Notes: generated from the sequence alone by a model not told the origin. A DNA stretch of 64,000 bases from Paucibacter sediminis (GCF_030254645.1 NZ_CP116346.1:4815001-4879000), one strand, 5' to 3'. Shown: positions 49,718 to 63,555, counted from the stretch's first letter. Made by a program: numbers and translations.

Positions 49718-51243
49718 GCGCAACAAAACCCCAACGCATCCACCTCGCCGTGCTGGCCCTGGGTGGACAGGGTGGCGGTGTGCTGGTGGACTGGATCGTC
49801 GAACTGGCCGAGCATGCCGGCTGGACCGCGCAGGCCACGTCGGTGGCCGGTGTGGCGCAGCGTACCGGCGCCACCATCTACTACATCGAGCTGGTCTCGC
49901 CCACGCCGGGACGGCGGCCGGTGCTGGCACTGATGCCGGTGCCTGGCGAGGTGGACGTCCTTATTGCTGCCGAGCTGATGGAGGCCGGCCGTGCCGTCGA
50001 GCGCGGCCTGGTGACACCCGATCGCACCACGCTGATCGCCAGCAGCCATCGCGCCTATGCGGTGCAGGAAAAGATGGTGCCGGGCAATGGCGTGGCCGAC
50101 GGCGCCGCCGTGCTGGCCCATGTGCAGAGCCAAGCCTGCCGAAGCGTCATCGCCGATATGCAGGCCCTGGCCCAGCAGCAGGGCAGCGTGATCTCGGCCA
50201 GCCTGTTCGGCGCATTGGCGGGTTGCGGCAGGCTGCCATTCACGCAGGACGACTTCGAGGCCGTGGTGCAGCGCAGTGGCGTGGGCGTGCAGCCCAGCCT
50301 GGCGGCACTGCGCGCCGCCGCCAGGCTGGCGCGCGAAGCCGGCCCGGCACCACGGCCAGCTGCCGAGCCGATGCAGACCGCGCCGCGTCCATTGCCGCAG
50401 CAGGCGGCCGCGCCGGCCCTGCAGGCGCTGCTGGAACGCATCCGCCGCGAGTTTCCGCCCCCTGCCTGGCCCTGGCTGGGCGAGGGGTTGGCGCGCGTGG
50501 TGGACTGGCAGGACATCGCCTATGGCCAGGAATACTTGGACCGCGTGGGGCGACTGAGCGCGCGGGGCCGCAGCGACCCCGCGCACATGCTGAGCATCGA
50601 AGCGGCACGCTGGATTGCCGTGGCCATGAGTTATGACGATGTCATACGCGTGGCCGAGCTCAAGTGCCGCGGCGAGCGCAGTGCGCGGCTGCGCCGGGAG
50701 ATCGGCGGCGAGGCCAGCGCTGTACCCGACGCCATCGTGGGCGCGGAAGAGTATTTCCATCCGCGCCTGGAGGAAGCACTGGCCACGCTGCCGCGCGGCC
50801 TCGCCGACTGGTTGGACCGCACGCGCTGGCTCAAGGCCTGGCTGGCGCCGCGCCTGGATCGCGGCCGGCGTATCCAGAGCCAGAGACTCTGGGGTCACCT
50901 GCAGTTGCGACTACTGGCCAGCCTGCGCCGCTGGCGGCGCGGCACGCGCCGTCATGCGGAGGTCCAGGCTCATCTGCAACGCTGGCTGGCAAGCGTGGAG
51001 CAAGCCCTGCCATCGAATCCGGACGTGGCAGTGGAACTGCTGCGCTGTCAGCGCTTGGTCAAGGGTTACAGCGACACGCAAGTGCGCGGCCATAGCCGCT
51101 TCAACAGCTTGATGCAGGCGGCCGCGCAGGTCCATGGTCGTGCCGATGCGGCGGCCACGCTGGCCTTGCTGCGCGAGGCGGCGTTACGCGATGCCGATGG
51201 TCTGACGCTGCAAGCGCAGTGGCAGCTGTTGGGCCTGGGCTGA
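49714..51243 (+). CDS. iorB: Indolepyruvate oxidoreductase, beta subunit-like, long form
   Basis: 509 residues. Residues 1-210 are the gamma/beta domain of 2-oxoacid oxidoreductases (LALGGQGGGVLVDWIVELAEHAGW, SVAGVAQRTGATIYYIEL). The remaining ~300 residues are a mostly helical extension (DUF6537-like) rich in Arg, with LARVVDWQDIAYGQEYLDRV and RLVKGYSDTQVRGHSRF, absent from the ~200-residue archaeal IorB. It works with the preceding IorA. Last gene of the operon; a hairpin follows 56 bp downstream. Confidence 0.85.
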   Translation: MSATKPQRIHLAVLALGGQGGGVLVDWIVELAEHAGWTAQATSVAGVAQRTGATIYYIELVSPTPGRRPVLALMPVPGEVDVLIAAELMEAGRAVERGLVTPDRTTLIASSHRAYAVQEKMVPGNGVADGAAVLAHVQSQACRSVIADMQALAQQQGSVISASLFGALAGCGRLPFTQDDFEAVVQRSGVGVQPSLAALRAAARLAREAGPAPRPAAEPMQTAPRPLPQQAAAPALQALLERIRREFPPPAWPWLGEGLARVVDWQDIAYGQEYLDRVGRLSARGRSDPAHMLSIEAARWIAVAMSYDDVIRVAELKCRGERSARLRREIGGEASAVPDAIVGAEEYFHPRLEEALATLPRGLADWLDRTRWLKAWLAPRLDRGRRIQSQRLWGHLQLRLLASLRRWRRGTRRHAEVQAHLQRWLASVEQALPSNPDVAVELLRCQRLVKGYSDTQVRGHSRFNSLMQAAAQVHGRADAAATLALLREAALRDADGLTLQAQWQLLGLG

Positions 51244-51298
51244 GCGAATCCAGCAGCGGCCCGACGCAAGCCCTGACCCCATAGGCCCAGAAACAACA

Positions 51299-51328
51299 AA
51301 ACCCCCGTGGCTTGCGCCACGGGGGTTT
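51299..51328 (-). terminator. Terminator of tRNA-Ser (possibly bidirectional)
   Basis: Perfect 13-bp hairpin, arms AAACCCCCGTGGC and GCCACGGGGGTTT, loop TTGC. On the reverse strand a T-rich run (TTTTGTTGTTT) follows, ending the tRNA-Ser transcript; on the forward strand only TTT follows, enough for partial termination of the iorAB operon. Confidence 0.85.
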
Positions 51329-51337
51329 GCATACTGT

Positions 51338-51430
51338 TGGCGGAGTCGGAGAGATTCGAACTCTCGATGCAGGTTTTGCCCACATACTCCCTTAGCAGGG
51401 GAGCACCTTCGGCCACTCGGTCACGACTCC
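51338..51430 (-). tRNA. tRNA-Ser (anticodon GCU)
   Basis: 93 nt with encoded CCA (51338-51340). Acceptor arms GGAGTCG / CGACTCC with discriminator G; anticodon loop C-T-GCT-A-A within the stem CCCC...GGGG-like arms; a long variable arm, as expected for a class II serine tRNA; T-loop TTCGAAT. Decodes AGC/AGU. Confidence 0.95.
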
Positions 51431-51443
51431 AGCAGAGCCTCGC

Positions 51444-51471
51444 AGTATAGCAGTAGTTTTTGGCTGCTCAA
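51444..51471 (-). promoter_or_regulatory. Sigma-70 promoter of tRNA-Ser
   Basis: On the reverse strand TTGAGC (51466-51471) and TATACT (51444-51449) are separated by 16 bp, 13 bp before the mature tRNA 5' end. Confidence 0.75.
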
Positions 51472-51499
51472 GCGAAACTCCATCTTTCGACGGATTTTC

Positions 51500-52768
51500 T
51501 TAGGCGACTTCCTGGTCGAGATCGAAGGCCTTGTGCAGGGCACGCACCGCCAGCTCCATGTACTTCTCGTCGATCACCACGCTGGTCTTGATCTCGCTGG
51601 TGGAGATCATCTGGATGTTGATGCCCTCTTCGCTGAGCGAGCGGAACATCTTGGAGGCCACGCCCACATGCGAACGCATGCCGATGCCAACGATCGAGAC
51701 CTTGCAGATCTTCGGGTCGCCCATCACCTTGGCGGCATGGGTGGCCGGGCCCACGGTCTTCTCCAGCAGCTCCATGGTGCGCGCATAGTCGTTGCGATGC
51801 ACGGTGAAGGAGAAGTCGGTCTTGCCGTCCTGCGAGACGTTCTGGATGATGACGTCGATGTCGATATTGGCGTCCGCCACCGGGCCCAGGATCTGGAAGG
51901 CGATGCCGGGCTTGTCGGGCACGCCCAGCAAGGTCACCTTGGCTTCGTCACGGTTGAAGGCGATGCCCGACACGACGGCTTGTTCCATTTTTTCGTCCTC
52001 TTCAAAACTGATAAGGGTGCCGGACTTGGCTTCCTCGTTGATATCGATGTCCCAGGGCGTGAAGCTGGAGAGCACGCGCAGCGGCACGCGGTACTTGCCG
52101 GCAAATTCCACCGAGCGGATCTGCAGGATCTTGGAACCCAGCGAGGCCATCTCCAGCATCTCTTCGAAGCTGATGGTGTGCAGGCGGCGCGCCTCGGGCA
52201 CGATGCGCGGATCGGTCGTGTAGACGCCATCCACATCGGTGTAGATCAGGCACTCGTCGGCCTTCATCGCGGCGGCGATCGCCACCGCGGACGTGTCCGA
52301 ACCACCGCGCCCCAGGGTGGTGATGTTCATGTCCTCGTCGATGCCCTGGAAGCCCGCAATCACCACCACCTTGCCAGCGGCCAGGTCGGTGCGCACGCGG
52401 CTGTCGTCAATGCTCTCGATGCGGGCCTTGGTGTAGGAGGAATCGGTGGAGACCGGGACTTGCCAGCCGGTGTAGCTGACCGCCTCCAGGCCTTCGGCCT
52501 GCAGCGCGATGGCCAGCAGACCCACCGACACCTGTTCGCCGGTGGAGGCGATCATGTCCAGCTCGCGCATCAGCTCGGGGCTGGTGGAGGCGGGCGACAG
52601 CTCCTTGGCCAGGCCCAGCAGGCGATTCGTCTCGCCGCTCATCGCCGAAGGCACCACCACCATCTGGTGACCGGCACGCGCCCATTTGGCGACGCGCTTG
52701 GCCACGTTGCGGATACGGTCGGTCGAGCCCATCGAGGTGCCGCCGTACTTGTGAACGATCAAAGCCAT
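51500..52768 (-). CDS. lysC: Aspartate kinase
   Basis: 422 residues starting [14 protein letters not shown] at 52766-52768; the frame runs on upstream without homology. Kinase domain with KYGGTSM (about 7-13), FQGID and [13 protein letters not shown] (about 170-182), then two ACT domains (about 265-420, [23 protein letters not shown] and [15 protein letters not shown]). It phosphorylates aspartate, the first step to Lys, Met, Thr and diaminopimelate, and is feedback-controlled through the ACT domains. Confidence 0.96.
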   Translation of the reverse strand: MALIVHKYGGTSMGSTDRIRNVAKRVAKWARAGHQMVVVPSAMSGETNRLLGLAKELSPASTSPELMRELDMIASTGEQVSVGLLAIALQAEGLEAVSYTGWQVPVSTDSSYTKARIESIDDSRVRTDLAAGKVVVIAGFQGIDEDMNITTLGRGGSDTSAVAIAAAMKADECLIYTDVDGVYTTDPRIVPEARRLHTISFEEMLEMASLGSKILQIRSVEFAGKYRVPLRVLSSFTPWDIDINEEAKSGTLISFEEDEKMEQAVVSGIAFNRDEAKVTLLGVPDKPGIAFQILGPVADANIDIDVIIQNVSQDGKTDFSFTVHRNDYARTMELLEKTVGPATHAAKVMGDPKICKVSIVGIGMRSHVGVASKMFRSLSEEGINIQMISTSEIKTSVVIDEKYMELAVRALHKAFDLDQEVA

Positions 52769-54192
52769 GGGATGTCTTGTTGCATGCGCGGTGGGTTCGG
52801 AAAGCTCGGGGTGCGCCGCGGTCGCAGCCGTGGATTCTAGCTGTTGCATCGCAGCAAACCCCTGTTCATGCGGGTTACAGCGAGCTTCAGCGAGCAGCCT
52901 AATCAGCATGCCAGCTGATGCTGAGCTGGGGCTGACCGGGCTCGGCCCAGCAGCGCGCATCCAGCCCCAGGCCCGGCACATGCAGCAATTGCGCGCCCGC
53001 ATAGAGCAAGGGCCCGTGACGCGCCGACGCGGGCACGCCGGCCGCCTGCCAAGCCTTCTTGAGACTGCGAGCCACCCTTTGCGGATGAGAAAGGAATTGC
53101 TCGCCGCCCTGGCGTGCACGCGCGCTCAGCGCGGCCAGAGTGCTTGGCGCAACGCCGCCCTGCGCCACCGCCTGCACCAGCCAATACCCACCCCATTGCG
53201 CGCTCCGATATTGCCCGGGTCGGCTCAAATCCAGTGCCTCCAGCGCCTCCGGTGCCGCCACCACGGTGGCCGGCCCGAGCGGCTGCAGGCTCAGGCGGCC
53301 GCGGTAGAGCTGCAAGCGCCCGCCCGGCACCGGCCAATAGCCCGTGCGGGCCGTCGGCAGCTCATCCAGCAGGCGCTGTACCAGGCTGGCGGGCGCGGCC
53401 CGGCCCAGGCACTGCAGCAACCAGGCGCGCAGCAGATTGCTGGCACGCGCGGCCGAGAGAACGCCAAGCGCGGCTTGCTGCAGTCCCTCTGCGTCGGTCC
53501 AACGGGGCAGGTCCTCGGCGGCGATCTCCTGCTGCAGGCTCAGGGCCTGCTGCGCCCAGGCCGCGGCCTGGGCCAGGCTGGCCTCGGCCTGCGGAAAGGC
53601 CTCGCTCAGGCCCTCCCACAGCTGCAAGCGGATGCGGTTGCGCGCATAACGCGGATCCTGGTTGCTCTCGTCCTCGACATGCGCCAGGCCATGGGCCGCC
53701 ACATAGGCCTCGATAGCGCTACGGGGATGGTCCAGCCAGGGCCGTGCCCAGACAAGGCCGGCGCGCGCCTGCGCGCGCGGCATACCCGCCAGCCCGGCGC
53801 TGCCGGCACCGCGCAGGGCCTGCAGCAACCAGGTCTCGGCCTGGTCGCGGCGATGGTGGGCCAGCAGCAGCAGGCCGCAAGCCTGCGTCGCCGCCATCTC
53901 GGCCAGGGCCTGGTAACGCCCGCCACGGGCCCAGGCCTCGATGCTTTGCCCGGGCGCGGGCGCGCCGCTCAGGCGCCGCGCATGGAAACTGATAGGCAGG
54001 CCGGCCGCAGCCCAGTCCGCGCATTGCCGCTGGCCATGCGCCAGCCAGGCGTCGGCCTGCGGGCTCAGCCCATGGTGCACATGCAGGGCGCAGACATGCA
54101 AGCCCAGAGCCCGGGCCTGGGCGGCCGTGGCGTGCAGCAAGGCGGTGGAATCGCGGCCGCCGCTGTAGGCGACGGCGACGCGGCGGGCTGGG

Positions 54193-55164
<972 letters not shown>

Positions 55165-55251
55165 CCTGCGTGGGTCTCTCTCAGTGATGATATGGCCTCG
55201 ACACCAGCAATGCAGGCCTGATAGGCCACGATGCGAGGGCGCCTGACGGGC

Positions 55252-55905
55252 TCAGTAGTCCACCGGCAGCGGATCCAAACTGCGCCAAATGTACCATGTG
55301 GCTACCGAGCGGTAGGGGGCCCAGGCCTCACCCACCTCGCGCGCCTCGGCACGCGACACCGGTTCGCCGGAGAAGTAGTTCTGGCTGATGCCCTTGAGCA
55401 GACCGAGGTCGTCCAGGGGCATCACGTTCGGGCGCATGAGGTGGAAGATGAGGAACATCTCGGCCGTCCAGCGGCCGATGCCGCGGATCGCCACCAGCTC
55501 GTCGATGATGGCTTCGTCGTCCATCTGCGTCCATTGCTTCACATGTACGCGGCCGGCCTCGAAGCTTTCGGCCAGATCGCGCAGGTATTCCACCTTGCGC
55601 GCCGACAGGCCGGCGCCGCGCTGCAGCTCCACGGTGAGCGCCAGCACCGCCTGCGGCGGCACCTTGTGGCTCGGGCCGCTCATCAGGGCGCAGAACTTGT
55701 CCCACACCGATTGGGCGGCCTTCACCGAGATCTGCTGGCCGACGATGGAGCGTGCCAGCGTGGTGAAGGCATCGCCCTTGCTCTGCAGCCGCGCCTCGCC
55801 GAACTGCGGGATCAGCTTCTTCATCACGCGGTCGCGCTTGCTCAGATGGCGGCAAGCCTCGTCCCAATAGTCCGGGGTCACCCCGGCGGCCGGCGCGCGC
55901 CCCAT
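55252..55905 (-). CDS. alkA: DNA-3-methyladenine glycosylase II (AlkA-like HhH-GPD)
   Basis: 217 residues. Helix-hairpin-helix LVAIRGIGRWTAEMFLIF (about 125-145) followed by the catalytic Asp in MPLDDLGL; N-terminal TLARSIVGQQISVKAAQSVW is typical of the family. It excises alkylated purines in base excision repair. The start shares a base with the cysS stop (TGATG). Confidence 0.92.
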   Translation of the reverse strand: MGRAPAAGVTPDYWDEACRHLSKRDRVMKKLIPQFGEARLQSKGDAFTTLARSIVGQQISVKAAQSVWDKFCALMSGPSHKVPPQAVLALTVELQRGAGLSARKVEYLRDLAESFEAGRVHVKQWTQMDDEAIIDELVAIRGIGRWTAEMFLIFHLMRPNVMPLDDLGLLKGISQNYFSGEPVSRAEAREVGEAWAPYRSVATWYIWRSLDPLPVDY

Positions 55906-57278
55906 CAGGCCTTCATCCAGGTGGTGCCGCTGGGGGAATCCTGCAACACGATGCCCTGGGCCAGCAGCTCGGCGCGGATGCGATCCGCCTCGGCGAACTG
56001 GCGCGCGGCCTTGGCGGCCGCACGGGCGTCGATCTGCGCCCGGATGGCGGACTCGTCCAGGCCGCTGCCGGCCTGCAGGTACTGGCGCGGCGCCTGCTGC
56101 AGGATGCCCAGCGTCGCGCCCAGGCCCCTCAGCAGGGCCGCGTCGGCGCCCGAGCGGCTGCGGTTCACCGCATTGGCCAGCTCGAACAGCACCGAGACGG
56201 CGCCCGGCGTATTGAAGTCATCGTCCATCGCGGCCTTGAAGGCGGCGGCCTGCGGCTGCGCCCAGTCGATCGCGGCGTCAGGCACCTCGATGCCATCCAG
56301 CGCGGTGTAGAGGCGGCGCAGCGCGGCGCGCGCGTCGTCCAGGTTCACATCGCTGAAGTTGAAGGGGCTGCGGTAATGGGTGCGCAGCATGAAGTAGCGC
56401 AGCGTCTCGCCGTCGTAGCGCTTGAGCACGTCCTGGATGGTGAAGAAGTTGCCCAGGGACTTGGACATCTTCTCGTTGTCGACGTTGAGGAAGCCGTTGT
56501 GCATCCAGACGTTGACAAAGGGATGGCCCAGCGCGCCCTCGCTCTGGGCGATCTCGTTCTCATGGTGCGGGAACTGCAGGTCCATGCCGCCGCCATGGAT
56601 GTCGAAGCGCTCGCCCAGCAGGGCGCAGCTCATCGCCGAGCATTCGATATGCCAGCCGGGGCGGCCGGGGCCGTAGCCGCTGGCCCATTTGGCGTCGTCG
56701 GGCTCGCTCTCCTTGGCCGACTTCCACAGCACGAAGTCCAGCGGGTCCAGCTTGCCATCGTCCACGGCCACACGCTCGCCCGCACGCAGATCGTCCAGCG
56801 ACTTGCCGCTGAGCTTGCCGTAGCCGGGGAACTTGCGCACCGCATAGTTCACATCACCGTTGCTGGCGCGGTAGGCCAGGCCCTTGCCTTCCAGCGTGCC
56901 GATCAGGTCCAGCATCTGGCCCACATAGTCGGTGGCACGCGGCTCGTGCGTGGGGCGCTCCACGCCCAGGGCACCAATATCGCGGTGCATCGCGGCGATC
57001 ATCTCGTCGGTGAGCTCGCGGATGCTGATGCCGCGCTCCACCGCGCGCTTGATGATCTTGTCCTCGATGTCGGTGATGTTGCGCACATAGGTCACGCGGT
57101 AGCCCGAAGCCTTGAGCCAGCGCTGCGCCACATCGAAGGCCATCATCATGCGGGCATGGCCCACATGGCAGAGGTCGTAAATCGTCATGCCGCAGACATA
57201 CATGCGCACATGACCGGGTTCGATGGGAGCAAAGGGCTCGACCGCACGGGTGAGCGAGTTGTAGATGCGCAGAGTCAT
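55905..57278 (-). CDS. cysS: Cysteine--tRNA ligase
   Basis: 457 residues, start at MTLRIYNSL (57276-57278). Zinc/active-site [15 protein letters not shown] with HIGH as HVGH (about 28-42), and KMSKS ([10 protein letters not shown]). The middle zinc ligands are in WHIECSAMS and HHENE. C-terminal DALR domain present. Charges tRNA-Cys. Co-transcribed with alkA. Confidence 0.96.
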   Translation of the reverse strand: MTLRIYNSLTRAVEPFAPIEPGHVRMYVCGMTIYDLCHVGHARMMMAFDVAQRWLKASGYRVTYVRNITDIEDKIIKRAVERGISIRELTDEMIAAMHRDIGALGVERPTHEPRATDYVGQMLDLIGTLEGKGLAYRASNGDVNYAVRKFPGYGKLSGKSLDDLRAGERVAVDDGKLDPLDFVLWKSAKESEPDDAKWASGYGPGRPGWHIECSAMSCALLGERFDIHGGGMDLQFPHHENEIAQSEGALGHPFVNVWMHNGFLNVDNEKMSKSLGNFFTIQDVLKRYDGETLRYFMLRTHYRSPFNFSDVNLDDARAALRRLYTALDGIEVPDAAIDWAQPQAAAFKAAMDDDFNTPGAVSVLFELANAVNRSRSGADAALLRGLGATLGILQQAPRQYLQAGSGLDESAIRAQIDARAAAKAARQFAEADRIRAELLAQGIVLQDSPSGTTWMKA

Positions 57279-57485
57279 GGATGGGGCTGGGCTTGGATGC
57301 GAGATAGGCTGCTGCGCGCCCCACTGATCATGCCGGTGGTGGCACGGGCGGTTGACCGGCGCCAGGCAGCGATCAGGCACTCTAGAATGGCCCGAAGTAT
57401 ACCGGCTCGACTTCTGCTGAGGCATGAGGGCCGGCCCTCAGACGAGCGCCCTCGGCACCCGCTGCGCCCCAACATCCGAATCCCC

Positions 57486-58016
57486 ATGTACCGTCAACGA
57501 ACCCGAGCGCTGGGCCTGGCCCTGCTGCTGAGCACCCTGCTGGCGGGCGTCGCCCAGGCCGGCGTGCTGGAGCAGGCCCAGGCCGATTGGCTGGCCGGCA
57601 AGCGCGAGCAGGCCCTGCTGAGCGTGCAGACCGCGCTGAGCGAGTCACCGCAGGACGCGCGCCTGCGCTTTGCGCTGGCGGTGATGCAGATGGAGTCCGG
57701 CCGCGCGGATGCCGCCGAGGCCCTGCTGCTGGGGCTGACCCAGGACTTCCCGGATCTGGCGGACCCCTACAACAATCTGGCCGTGATACGCGCCGGGCGT
57801 GGCGAGCTCGAAGGCGCGCGCCGCGCGCTGGAGCAGGCGCTCGCGCTGCAACCCGAGCATGTGCAGGCGCAGGAAAACCTGGGCGATGTGCTGCTGCGCC
57901 TTGCGCTGCAGGCCTATGAACGCGCGCAGAAGCTCAGCGTCAGCGCGCGCCCGGCCCTCGAACTCAAGCTCAGCCGCACCCGCGAACTGGCGCGCCTGCT
58001 CGCGCCCGGCCGCTGA
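57486..58016 (+). CDS. Exported tetratricopeptide-repeat protein
   Basis: 176 residues, ATG at 57486, signal peptide to about residue 24 (LLSTLLAGVAQA-GV). The mature part contains about three TPR units (about 28-130; e.g. PYNNLAVIRAGRGELEGARRALEQALALQPEHVQAQENLGDVL). A protein-interaction role in the periplasm is expected; no partner is identified. Heads a run of four same-strand genes ending with mtfA; the gap to ppiA is 31 bp. Confidence 0.75.
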   Translation: MYRQRTRALGLALLLSTLLAGVAQAGVLEQAQADWLAGKREQALLSVQTALSESPQDARLRFALAVMQMESGRADAAEALLLGLTQDFPDLADPYNNLAVIRAGRGELEGARRALEQALALQPEHVQAQENLGDVLLRLALQAYERAQKLSVSARPALELKLSRTRELARLLAPGR

Positions 58017-58047
58017 GCCACAATATCCACCCTTCCGAACCGCAACC

Positions 58048-58605
58048 ATGAACAGCAAGATCCTAGCCCTCAGCACCGCCCTGCTCTGCGCTGCCGCCGG
58101 TGCGCAGACCGTCAAGCTCAGCACCACCGAAGGCGATATCCGCGTCCAGCTGGATGCCGAGAAGGCGCCCAAGACCGTGGCCAACTTTCTGCAGTATGTG
58201 AAGGCCGGCCACTACAACGGCGTGATCTTCCACCGGGTGATCGACAACTTCATGATCCAGACCGGCGGCTACACCGTGAAGCTGGCGCAGAAGCCCACCA
58301 AGCCGGCGATCCCGCTGGAGAGCAACAACGGCCTGCTCAACACGCGCGGCACGCTGGCCATGGCCCGCACCGCCGACCCGAACTCGGCCACCGCCCAGTT
58401 CTTCATCAACGTGGCCGACAACGCCTTCCTCGACGCGGCCAACGCCCGCGACGGCAAGGGCTATGCGGTGTTCGGCCAGGTCATCGAAGGCATGGACGTG
58501 GTCGACAAGATCAAGTCCATCCCGACCAGCCCCCAGGGTGTGCACCAGAACCTGCCCACCAAGACCGTCCTCATCACCAAGGCCATTGTGGAGTCCAAAA
58601 AATGA
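58048..58605 (+). CDS. ppiA: Peptidyl-prolyl cis-trans isomerase, exported cyclophilin
   Basis: 185 residues with an N-terminal signal ([16 protein letters not shown]), so periplasmic. Cyclophilin core: [39 protein letters not shown]. It speeds proline isomerisation in envelope proteins. Overlaps ppiB by 4 bp; the two are recognisable paralogues differing in location. Confidence 0.93.
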   Translation: MNSKILALSTALLCAAAGAQTVKLSTTEGDIRVQLDAEKAPKTVANFLQYVKAGHYNGVIFHRVIDNFMIQTGGYTVKLAQKPTKPAIPLESNNGLLNTRGTLAMARTADPNSATAQFFINVADNAFLDAANARDGKGYAVFGQVIEGMDVVDKIKSIPTSPQGVHQNLPTKTVLITKAIVESKK

Positions 58606-59105
58606 CCAAGACCGTAGAACTGCAGACCAACCATGGCGTGATCCGCATCGAGCTGGATGATGCCAAGGCCCCCATCAGCGTGGCCAACTTCCTGAGCTAT
58701 GTGAACAGCGGCCACTACAACGGCACGGTGTTCCACCGCGTCATCAAGGGCTTCATGGTGCAGGGCGGCGGCTTTGAACCCGGCATGAAGCAAAAGCCCA
58801 CCGAGGCGCCGATCCAGAACGAGGCCAACAACGGCCTGAAGAACGAGCACTACACCCTGGCGATGGCGCGCACCAATGCGCCGCACTCGGCCTCGGCCCA
58901 GTTCTTCATCAACACCACCAAGAACGACTTCCTCAACTTCAAGTCCGAGAGCCCCTCGGGCTGGGGCTATGCCGTGTTCGGCAAGGTCGTCGCCGGCACC
59001 GAGGTGGTGGATGCGATCGAGAAGGTCAAGACCGGCCGCTCCGGCTTCCACGACGATGTGCCGCTGGAAGACGTGGTGATCGAGCGTGCCGTCGTGATCG
59101 AGTGA
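58602..59105 (+). CDS. ppiB: Peptidyl-prolyl cis-trans isomerase, cytoplasmic cyclophilin
   Basis: 167 residues without signal peptide. [14 protein letters not shown] and [23 protein letters not shown] are standard PpiB motifs. The ATG overlaps the ppiA stop, and its stop overlaps the lpxH GTG (GTGA). Confidence 0.94.
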   Translation: MTKTVELQTNHGVIRIELDDAKAPISVANFLSYVNSGHYNGTVFHRVIKGFMVQGGGFEPGMKQKPTEAPIQNEANNGLKNEHYTLAMARTNAPHSASAQFFINTTKNDFLNFKSESPSGWGYAVFGKVVAGTEVVDAIEKVKTGRSGFHDDVPLEDVVIERAVVIE

Positions 59106-59881
59106 GCGGATTGCCTGAGTCGCTGAGCTCGGTGCAGGCGCCGTCCGCCTGGACGGCGATCGACTTCATCTCCGACCTGCACCTCGCCCCCGAGACCCCG
59201 CTGACCCTGGCCGCGCTGCGGCGCTACTTGCGCAGCACGCCGGCCCAGGCGGTGTTCCTGCTGGGCGACATCTTCGAGGTCTGGATCGGCGACGACGCGC
59301 GCAACGATGCCTTCGAGGCCGAGTGCACGGCGCTGCTGAAGTCCGTCAGTCAAGACCTGACCCTGTTCTTCATGGCCGGCAACCGCGACTTCCTGATCGG
59401 CGACGAGATGGCCGCCGCCGCCGGTTTCCAGCGGCTGGCGGACCCCTGCCTGCTGGAGGCGTTTGGCCGGCGCTGGCTGCTGAGTCACGGCGATGCGCTG
59501 TGCCTGGACGACAAGCCCTATCAGCAGTTCCGCGCGATGGCGCGCAACCCTGCCTGGCAGGCGCAGATGCTGGCCCAGCCGGTCGAGCGCCGGCGCGAGC
59601 AGGCGCGCCAGATGCGCCTGCAAAGCATGGCCAATCAACAGGCCATGAAACCCGAGAACTGGGCCGATCTGGATGCCGAGGCAACGCGCGCCTGGCTGCG
59701 CCAGGCGGCTGCGCCGCTGCTGATCCACGGCCACACCCACCGCCCCGCCGAGCACGATCTGGGCGAGGGCCTGAGCCGCTGGGTGCTGCCCGACTGGGAC
59801 TGCGAGCACGCCGTGCCGCGCGGCGGCCCGTTGCGCCTGACGGCCGCCGGCCTCAGCCGCCAAGGCCTAGGCCTCGGCTGA
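59102..59881 (+). CDS. lpxH: UDP-2,3-diacylglucosamine diphosphatase
   Basis: 259 residues from a GTG that overlaps the ppiB stop. Metallophosphoesterase motifs in order: [23 protein letters not shown] and GHTHRP. It removes UMP from UDP-2,3-diacylglucosamine to give lipid X in lipid A synthesis at the inner membrane. Confidence 0.94.
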   Translation: MSGLPESLSSVQAPSAWTAIDFISDLHLAPETPLTLAALRRYLRSTPAQAVFLLGDIFEVWIGDDARNDAFEAECTALLKSVSQDLTLFFMAGNRDFLIGDEMAAAAGFQRLADPCLLEAFGRRWLLSHGDALCLDDKPYQQFRAMARNPAWQAQMLAQPVERRREQARQMRLQSMANQQAMKPENWADLDAEATRAWLRQAAAPLLIHGHTHRPAEHDLGEGLSRWVLPDWDCEHAVPRGGPLRLTAAGLSRQGLGLG

Positions 59882-60651
59882 TGCTGGCCGCCTGGTGGCA
59901 GCGCTGGCGCGCGCGCCGCGAGCGCCAGATCCCCGAGCCGCTCTGGCAGCTCACCCTCGCCCGCTATCCCTTCATCGCGGCGCGCTCGGACGCTGAGCTC
60001 GGCGAGCTGCGCCGGCTCTGCTCGCAGTTCCTGGCCCGCAAGGAGTTCCACGGCGTGGCCGGTTTCGAGGTCAGCGACGAGGTGGCCCTGGCCGTGGCCG
60101 CCCAGGCCTGCCTGCCGGTGTTGCGCCTGGGGCTAGATTGGTACGACGGCTTCGTCGGCATCGTCATGCATGCGCACGAGGTGGTGGCCGCGCGCGAGTT
60201 CATGGATGAGGATGGCGTCGTGCACGAGTACGACGAGGTGCTGGCCGGCGAGGCCATGGAGGGCGGCCCGCTGATGCTGGCCTGGAGCGAACTGGCGCCC
60301 GACCCCGCCGAGCTGATGGCGGCCGAGAGCGTCTACAACGTGGTGATCCACGAATTCGCCCATGTGCTGGACATGCGCGACGGCATCGCCGATGGCGTGC
60401 CGCCACAAGCCAGCGCGGCGGCGCGTGCGCAGTGGCTGCAGGTGCTGGAGGCCGAATGGCACGCCTTCTGCGAGCGCGTCGACGCCGGCGAAGCGACCCT
60501 CATCGATCCCTATGGCGAAGAGGCGATCGAGGAATTCTTCGCCGTCGCCAGCGAGGCCTTCTTCGTGGCGCCCAAGGAGCTGCGCGCCGAGCAGCCAGCC
60601 TTGTACCGGCTGCTCGGCGGTTTCTACCGCCAGGATCCCGCGGCGGGCTGA
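59881..60651 (+). CDS. mtfA: Zinc-dependent peptidase MtfA
   Basis: 256 residues; ATG shares a base with the lpxH stop. The zinc motif HEFAH is at about residue 157 (NVVIHEFAHVLDMRDG), with the third ligand Glu in EEFFAVASEAFF. In E. coli MtfA binds the repressor Mlc and has aminopeptidase activity; here only the fold and motif are evident. Ends 10 bp from the convergent clpA gene. Confidence 0.92.
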   Translation: MLAAWWQRWRARRERQIPEPLWQLTLARYPFIAARSDAELGELRRLCSQFLARKEFHGVAGFEVSDEVALAVAAQACLPVLRLGLDWYDGFVGIVMHAHEVVAAREFMDEDGVVHEYDEVLAGEAMEGGPLMLAWSELAPDPAELMAAESVYNVVIHEFAHVLDMRDGIADGVPPQASAAARAQWLQVLEAEWHAFCERVDAGEATLIDPYGEEAIEEFFAVASEAFFVAPKELRAEQPALYRLLGGFYRQDPAAG

Positions 60652-60661
60652 GCGATCGAGC

Positions 60662-62976
<2,315 letters not shown>

Positions 62977-62980
<4 letters not shown>

Positions 62981-63345
62981 GCGGCCTCCATAATGCACTG
63001 CAAAGGATGGCCGGCACGCCTTGCGGCGGCCAGCACCAACTCGACCTTGGTGGCCGCCACGTCCTTGGTGAACACACCGCAAACGCCTCGGCCATCGTGA
63101 TGGATTTTGAGCATGATCTGGGTGGCCGTATCCAGGTCATGGCGGAAATATTCCTGCAGCACCATCACCACGAATTCCATCGGGGTGAAGTCGTCATTGA
63201 GCATCAGCACCTGGTACAGGCGCGGGGGCTCGGTCTTCTGCGGCACCCGCTCCAGAATGGTGGTGCCGTCTGCATCGTCGCGCCCCGGCACCGCACCTGG
63301 CGTCTGGCCAGGTGGCGTGGGAGGCTGGTTGGGAAGATCAGGCAT
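62977..63345 (-). CDS. clpS: ATP-dependent Clp protease adaptor ClpS
   Basis: 122 residues. A Pro-rich N-terminus precedes the core [22 protein letters not shown] and the later [13 protein letters not shown]. ClpS delivers N-degron proteins to ClpAP. Overlaps clpA by 4 bp. Slightly longer N-terminal extension than E. coli. Confidence 0.95.
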
Positions 63346-63489
63346 GAACCGATTCTATAGACAGGGGCAACTCCCCACATGGGGCCGGTCCATCTTCCGA
63401 CAAGTCCAGCGCACACAAGAGATGAACTGGGCGCCGGCCGTGCTGCAATTCTCGGCACTTGCTTCTGGCACCCCCGGGCAGGCCCTGAA

Positions 63490-63517
63490 TTGACATCTGG
63501 GAGACAGTGGAGAGAAT
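63490..63517 (+). promoter_or_regulatory. Sigma-70 promoter of the cold-shock gene
   Basis: Perfect -35 TTGACA (63490-63495), 16-bp spacer, -10 GAGAAT (63512-63517). Transcription should begin near 63524, giving a leader of only about 30 nt. Confidence 0.6.
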
Positions 63518-63555
63518 CCGCGACTGGTGCGTTAGACACCGGGATGGAGAAGGAA

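Noticed and set aside
57362-57405. Promoters in the cysS/TPR-gene divergent gap (TAGAAT and GTATAC boxes)
   Set aside because: Plausible -10 boxes exist on both strands but no acceptable -35 at 16-18 bp was found, so no promoter is called.
63346-63555. Long cold-shock 5' leader acting as an RNA thermosensor
   Set aside because: The best promoter (TTGACA at 63490) gives a leader of only about 30 nt, too short for a cspA-type thermosensor.
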